The position numbers and the translations under genes are program-made. Source: Echinococcus granulosus (Eukaryota; Platyhelminthes; Cestoda; Cyclophyllidea; Taeniidae). From it: a stretch of 64,000 nucleotides of DNA. Positions 59,740 through 64,000 of the stretch are shown piece after piece (within the stretch, counting starts at the first letter, position 1; every line of letters begins with the position of its first letter). The stretch spans positions 472,644 to 536,643 of the forward strand of contig NW_020170424.1 in assembly GCF_000524195.1 (NCBI RefSeq), written 5' to 3'. Under the pieces are notes generated by a model that ran no database searches, was not told the origin of the DNA, and saw only the letters and a list, made by a program, of their open reading frames with translations.

Positions 59740-60120
59740 GTGACCCAGTACCAAGGAGAGGTTGATTTCATCGCTCGCAAGGGTGGCATCAGCAGGAACA
59801 CGAATGAAAGGGATGTAAAAGAGGCAGCGGTTTCCTCGCTCCCCCATCTCTTTACTTCAGCTCTCCCTCACTCACCCTCTCCTCCCACTTCAGAGTGTGT
59901 GTTTTCCCACGAGTCAGTTTGCTAGCTATAGGAGACGTGAGGTCCTGTTTTGAGGTGTTCTATAAGAATAAGAGTGTGGCTTTTCTCCCTCTAACCCACT
60001 AGTCGCCAATCAATGCTTCTGTCCACTTCTCGAGGAATAGTCTTGCTTGCTCGCCTTTAAACTGTGTATGGATGTAAGGGCTGGGCGGAGCTCGTTCGGA
60101 ATTTCCCGGCCTCCCATGTG
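59740..60120 (+). repeat. Dispersed repeat family A, copy 2
   Basis: Same orientation as the copy at 52655-53030, start to start 7.1 kb apart. The last block reads TTAAACTGTGTATGGATGTA. Differences are spread evenly as substitutions and small indels, as expected for an old duplication or two insertions of one family. Confidence 0.7.
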
Positions 60121-62351
60121 CACTGCCCCATGTACAAAACTGACCAATTTTTTGGGTTATGGGTTGGTCTACGCCTTGGAATTTTTGAGCAAATAGTAAA
60201 ATGCTGTGGAGACAACCAATCATGTGCACAATTCCTTCAGCCCTGGGGCAGATTGCAAAAGCATTTCTCATTGCAAAGCAGTCAGTCAGCAATCCTAAAA
60301 ACGTAGTATCTTTAGAGCACAAATAAAAGAACTTACAAACAGTCTCTACTTATGACTTGCCTTTTGCCATCTGTTAATGCTCGTGGATGGGACTCATTTG
60401 CTCAGCCCCCACTACAACCTTCACTTTCCAAATGATGCTGATATAAACCAATTCATTCATCACTCACATTAGCCATTCGTGAACATTCTTCATGACATTA
60501 ATCCTTAGAGAATCAACAATTAGCCTTTATATACCAACAAGTGGTTCTTTTAAAACCCAATGCATTTGATTTCTACTTTGGATTTCATTACTTAAACTGC
60601 TTTTAAACAGTGTATTTTATCTTCCCGCCTCCTTTAATTACTGTAAAACGGGATTGGCAAGAACCCTCTCCGAATTTGGAATAAGGCTAAGCCTAACAGG
60701 TAAAATAGACAAGCTCATTCCACAGCAAATTAGCAGGCACTCTATAGGAGCTTAAAATATTTGAAAAATAAGTGGAAGGAAATACGAATTTTGGCGTCGT
60801 TGAATTTAATCACACTTCTGCACATTTTTTTGGATATAAACAGTAGTAAGCATTTTATTAGCATCTAAATCACCGCGTAGTAAAGGAAAACGCAAAACAT
60901 CGCACTTTTTCTCTCAATGCATTATTTTCTAAAAAATAAGAATATCTAAAGTTTCGGTTGGAATGAAATTTGTGAAAAAACAATGCTACGTTTTATTGTA
61001 TTAGTAGCTACTTTATTTTGGCTAAATTACAATTTTCAGGGTGTGCACAATCGAACAATTGTTTTATATTACTTGCAAAACAGTAGTAGCTATCTTTGAT
61101 TTTCCACCCAACATAAAACGAGGCACTGTTTGGACAAGCAACATGGCAAAATAATCAAGGGCAATCTTTTCTTTCGTCAGTATCGTTTCCACCGTCGGTT
61201 AAAGCCTTTGAAGGCACTCTTATTCGCCGACAGCTTTTATGCACTTTTGCAGCTATGTAATGGAAATAAAAAGAAAATAATTGTGTGTGGGCCTGTACAT
61301 GATTAGACTTTTATCGCAGCACACCTGATGCTAAACAAGGTAACAATCGTCCACGCGTTCTGCTCACCTCATCGCCCGTTGTTAACCCCCCTTAAACATC
61401 CATTGAAAACACTGTGTATTACCTCCCCTGCCTTTGGACCGAAATCGTGCTGCTACTACCTTACCGTGTGAAATAGCCCTGGGGAGAGCATTCCTTGCTT
61501 TCGGAGAATAAAGCACTAGTTGTTCAGTTTGAAAATGCTTTTGACGTCTTGCATGGCCTATCTACACAGGAAAGGCGCTGCCCACATTTGGCTTAGTTTT
61601 GTTGCTTTGCATGCAAAATTGCTCGAGTGCATAAATAAAGTAGTTTTTTGCCATCAGCAAGTCGTATCTACATAACGCGGCGATTTTTTGTCAGCATTTG
61701 GCCTCTAATAATGTGACATGTATCTCCTGTCACTGTATGCCACCTGGCCGTGAGATGTCAGGCTGCAAACAGGTTGGCTAATATGAGTGAAACCAATTAA
61801 CCAGATGTAGGATCGTGTTTTTTGGCTTACAAGCAGGCCCATTTATGGGGATTTTGGCAAACCAAATGAACTGTCAGAAGTAGTAATGATAGTTGCTGTC
61901 AGCTATGGAGAAAAAAAGCAATTCTGGAGTAAATAAATGGTTTATAAATGCGTGAGATAAGCTACCGGGCAGTATCACTAGCTTGCTTGACTATCAGAGT
62001 AGACAAGGCTATAAAAACCCTTTCCAATTTTAAAGTAGCCCATGCTATCCCTTTTATCCCCCAAAAATATGTCAACAGATTCGTTTAACCCACTTCTTTG
62101 TTATTATGACACATTTAACTCTCTGTCAGTCGATTATTATGTTACCGAATTTTCGCACTAAAAATGAGGATTTAAAAAGGCGGGATCCTTTCAAAGTGGA
62201 ATTGGAAAAAGGAAATAAACTAAAATTAACTCATTTTGGGTTAAAAATTTGTTTAGTTTGAAAATTTAATTCGTAAGTGTGTTAGAAGTGCAAACCTCTG
62301 CGGTGGGAATATAAATTGTATATTACTGAAATTTGGCGGTACTTCTTTCAG
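60121..62351. other. No gene recognised
   Basis: Strongly AT-rich DNA with few ORFs. An isolated GTGACA...TGTCAC inverted repeat lies at about 61712-61732. Nothing supports a gene. Confidence 0.5.
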
Positions 62352-62601
62352 TACAGATTTAAACAAAGTACTCATTGACATCCTTAGAACCTTCAGCTTG
62401 ACCGATTTACTAGAGCGAGTAAGCAGTCCCAAACGAGCGTTCCACCCTGAGAGGAAGAGAAAGAAAGCAACGCCTTCCAGTTCTTTTGACCTGAGAGGTA
62501 GAGAATTAGCAGAAAAGGTAAAAAGAAAATTCCTCGAGCAGAATTCTTCATCAAAATTAAATTTTACCACCTACATGATCACCAGGATTGGCGGCTTATG
62601 A
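62352..62601 (+). CDS. Candidate exon, strand ambiguous
   Basis: On plus, an acceptor (ggcggtacttctttcag) precedes a frame open from 62353 to TGA at 62599-62601. It codes DLNKVLIDILRTFSLTDLLE, then a Lys/Arg-rich part (HPERKRKKATP) and RGRELAEKVKRKFLEQ. A GCGA|GTAAGC donor near 62420 could end a short exon. On minus, an even stronger acceptor (tttctttctcttcctctcag) at about 62447 precedes another open frame. Only one strand can be right, and I cannot choose. No domain is recognised. Confidence 0.18.
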
Positions 62602-64000
62602 AATATGGCTTTACTTTAGCATAGTTCCACCCCCAGTGCCAACTCTTGGGAAGTTTCTTTCATAACGGTCATTTTGGCCACCACGCAGTGCTCCCTGCAT
62701 CCCTCACCTTTTACCCACTGCTAGCCTTTACATGAGTGCGACAATCACGAGGTGCAATGTTGTTTAAAGATGACAAATCTTAAGAGGAACTTAAGGTGTT
62801 TTGCCCCTACTTAGAGCCAAACATCATTAAAACGCCAGTATAACTCCCCCAGTAGTTTTCCAATTTTTATCCTTCAAAAGGTGATTAAATAGTTGGTTTC
62901 TGATAGCTTAATCCTGCACCTTCCGGTGTGTGTGTGTGTGTGTGTCTCATTTGCAACACCACAAAGTAAATGGCGAAATGCGATTGCCTGCCTTTGAAAA
63001 GCGCGCACATCTCCACACGCAAGTCTGATTGGTCCTCTGGTGAAGCGCAGAACTCCCAGTCAACTTGTGGGGCTCGCCGAGGCAGATTGCCGTCGTACTT
63101 ACAACACCAGGGACACGCGCAGAGTATGGCATCGTCAGCCTCCTCCTCCGCCTCCTCCACCCGATACAACCAAATACGTCTACGAAGAGTTAGTTTGAAT
63201 GCCGAGAACCTTGTCACTCAACCTAAGGTCATTGGACGGCATTTGAGGCGCCTGAGGGAACCTGTTTACAGCCGAAAGTACTCAGATAGAATCTTCACGC
63301 ATACCCACTTAAGTGGGATAAAATCCTCGCCACCTGATTATCATGAGGTTTCTGGAAAGACGTCAGGCTCGTGAGTTGAAGTCAAGACATCCCCAAAATT
63401 AGCCTATTTTATTCCTGAAGAATTAATAATACTGGTATAAAATAAATTTTGTTTAATTTAGACACACCACATTTCTAAATTTCTTCTTTTTTTGTGATTT
63501 TCTCTAATTTGTAAAGATATAGTATTTTCTTAGTAATTTCCTTTCCTCAACATGATTACACGAAGGTGGAGTTTCAAAATCAGATTTTTATTCGCTTTAT
63601 AACGCTACTTGCGATTTTGTGCTCTCTTTTAAGACATAATAATAATTTTTCTTTTTATGTGGGACCAACCAAGGGGCGAAAAATTATCACTCACTATCTT
63701 TATGCCTTCATGCATTATTTTGCCTCGTCAAATGGAGTTTTAGCCTTCTCTGTGTTCCTTCTGTAAGAATATTGAAAGAGACAATTGGTGGTACACATAA
63801 AACCACAGAAGAGCCTCCCCCTCCCCACCCCCTCCCCATGCTGCGTACCCCAATGTGTGAGATTGTAACCTTTTGAAAACTTTTTCCGTATTTAAAGTAA
63901 GAAAAAAGGGAAGCAAAGAGGAGGATAAAATGTGGGCCTAAGAGCCGTGATTTCTCACACACAAATTTGCCGCATTTGTGATTCAACTGCCGAATGTCAA
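62602..64000. other. No gene firmly recognised
   Basis: At 62970-63374 a plus frame of 134 codons (Ser/Arg-rich, with SSASSSASS) overlaps a minus frame of 110 codons that contains EEAEEEADDAILCACPWC. On minus, a consensus donor GTAAGTA lies at about 63098. Low complexity on both strands makes either call unsafe. The rest is AT-rich. Confidence 0.4.
62926..62945. repeat. (GT)n microsatellite
   Basis: Ten perfect GT units. Confidence 0.9.

Noticed and set aside
62970..63374. 134-codon plus frame and 110-codon minus frame
   Set aside because: Low complexity (Ser repeats on plus, Glu repeats on minus, from a CCTCCT tract) keeps both strands open. Neither has paired splice sites plus a recognisable domain.
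1..64000. Search by eye for tRNA, rRNA, spliced-leader RNA, CRISPR arrays and intact transposase or reverse transcriptase
   Set aside because: Nothing convincing was seen. Short or diverged RNA genes could be missed without a covariance-model search.

Overview
The window is nuclear DNA from an animal, not a prokaryote. Coding sequence is sparse and split by introns with GT/AG ends. Introns and intergenic DNA are AT-rich with long T and A runs, while the one certain gene has GC-rich exons. A run of 100 N inside a CAC microsatellite is a scaffold gap. I saw no rRNA, recognisable tRNA, CRISPR array, operon or intact transposon. An invertebrate with long introns and few intact transposons fits best. 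A parasitic flatworm such as a tapeworm is my guess, held loosely because it rests on base composition and overall look.

Layout. (1) Positions 1-10492, plus strand: the 3' end of a WDR36/UTP21 homologue, a WD40 protein of the U3 snoRNP (small-subunit processome). Three exons join in phase across introns of 2.3 kb and 7.3 kb and end at a stop followed by AATAAA. (2) 10.5-18 kb: no recognised gene. There is a diverged tandem duplication and several short coding-like segments on the plus strand. One of them, at 13943-14043, loosely resembles part of an M16 (insulysin-type) metallopeptidase. (3) 19.2-21.4 kb: a block of degenerate ATCC-type and CCAGT-type repeats, then the gapped CAC microsatellite. 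(4) 27.0-27.7 kb, minus strand: two in-phase candidate exons with an AATAAA downstream, which I cannot name. (5) 29.2-29.8 kb, plus strand: two candidate exons. (6) 30-62 kb: long stretches with no convincing gene, but two families of diverged dispersed repeats (41.1/45.6 kb and 52.7/59.7 kb), low-complexity tracts and a GC-rich patch at 56.5 kb. (7) 62.35-62.6 kb: a coding-like segment whose strand is ambiguous.

Only the WDR36/UTP21 gene is secure. The other coding entries are candidates judged by open frame, splice signals and composition, and their confidences are deliberately low. Most ORFs of 60-130 codons here are what chance gives in 64 kb of this composition. I did not find a convincing undescribed system. 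The best leads are the phase-compatible minus-strand exon pair near 27.5 kb, the recurring GTCACA...TGTGAC palindrome, and the two repeat families.
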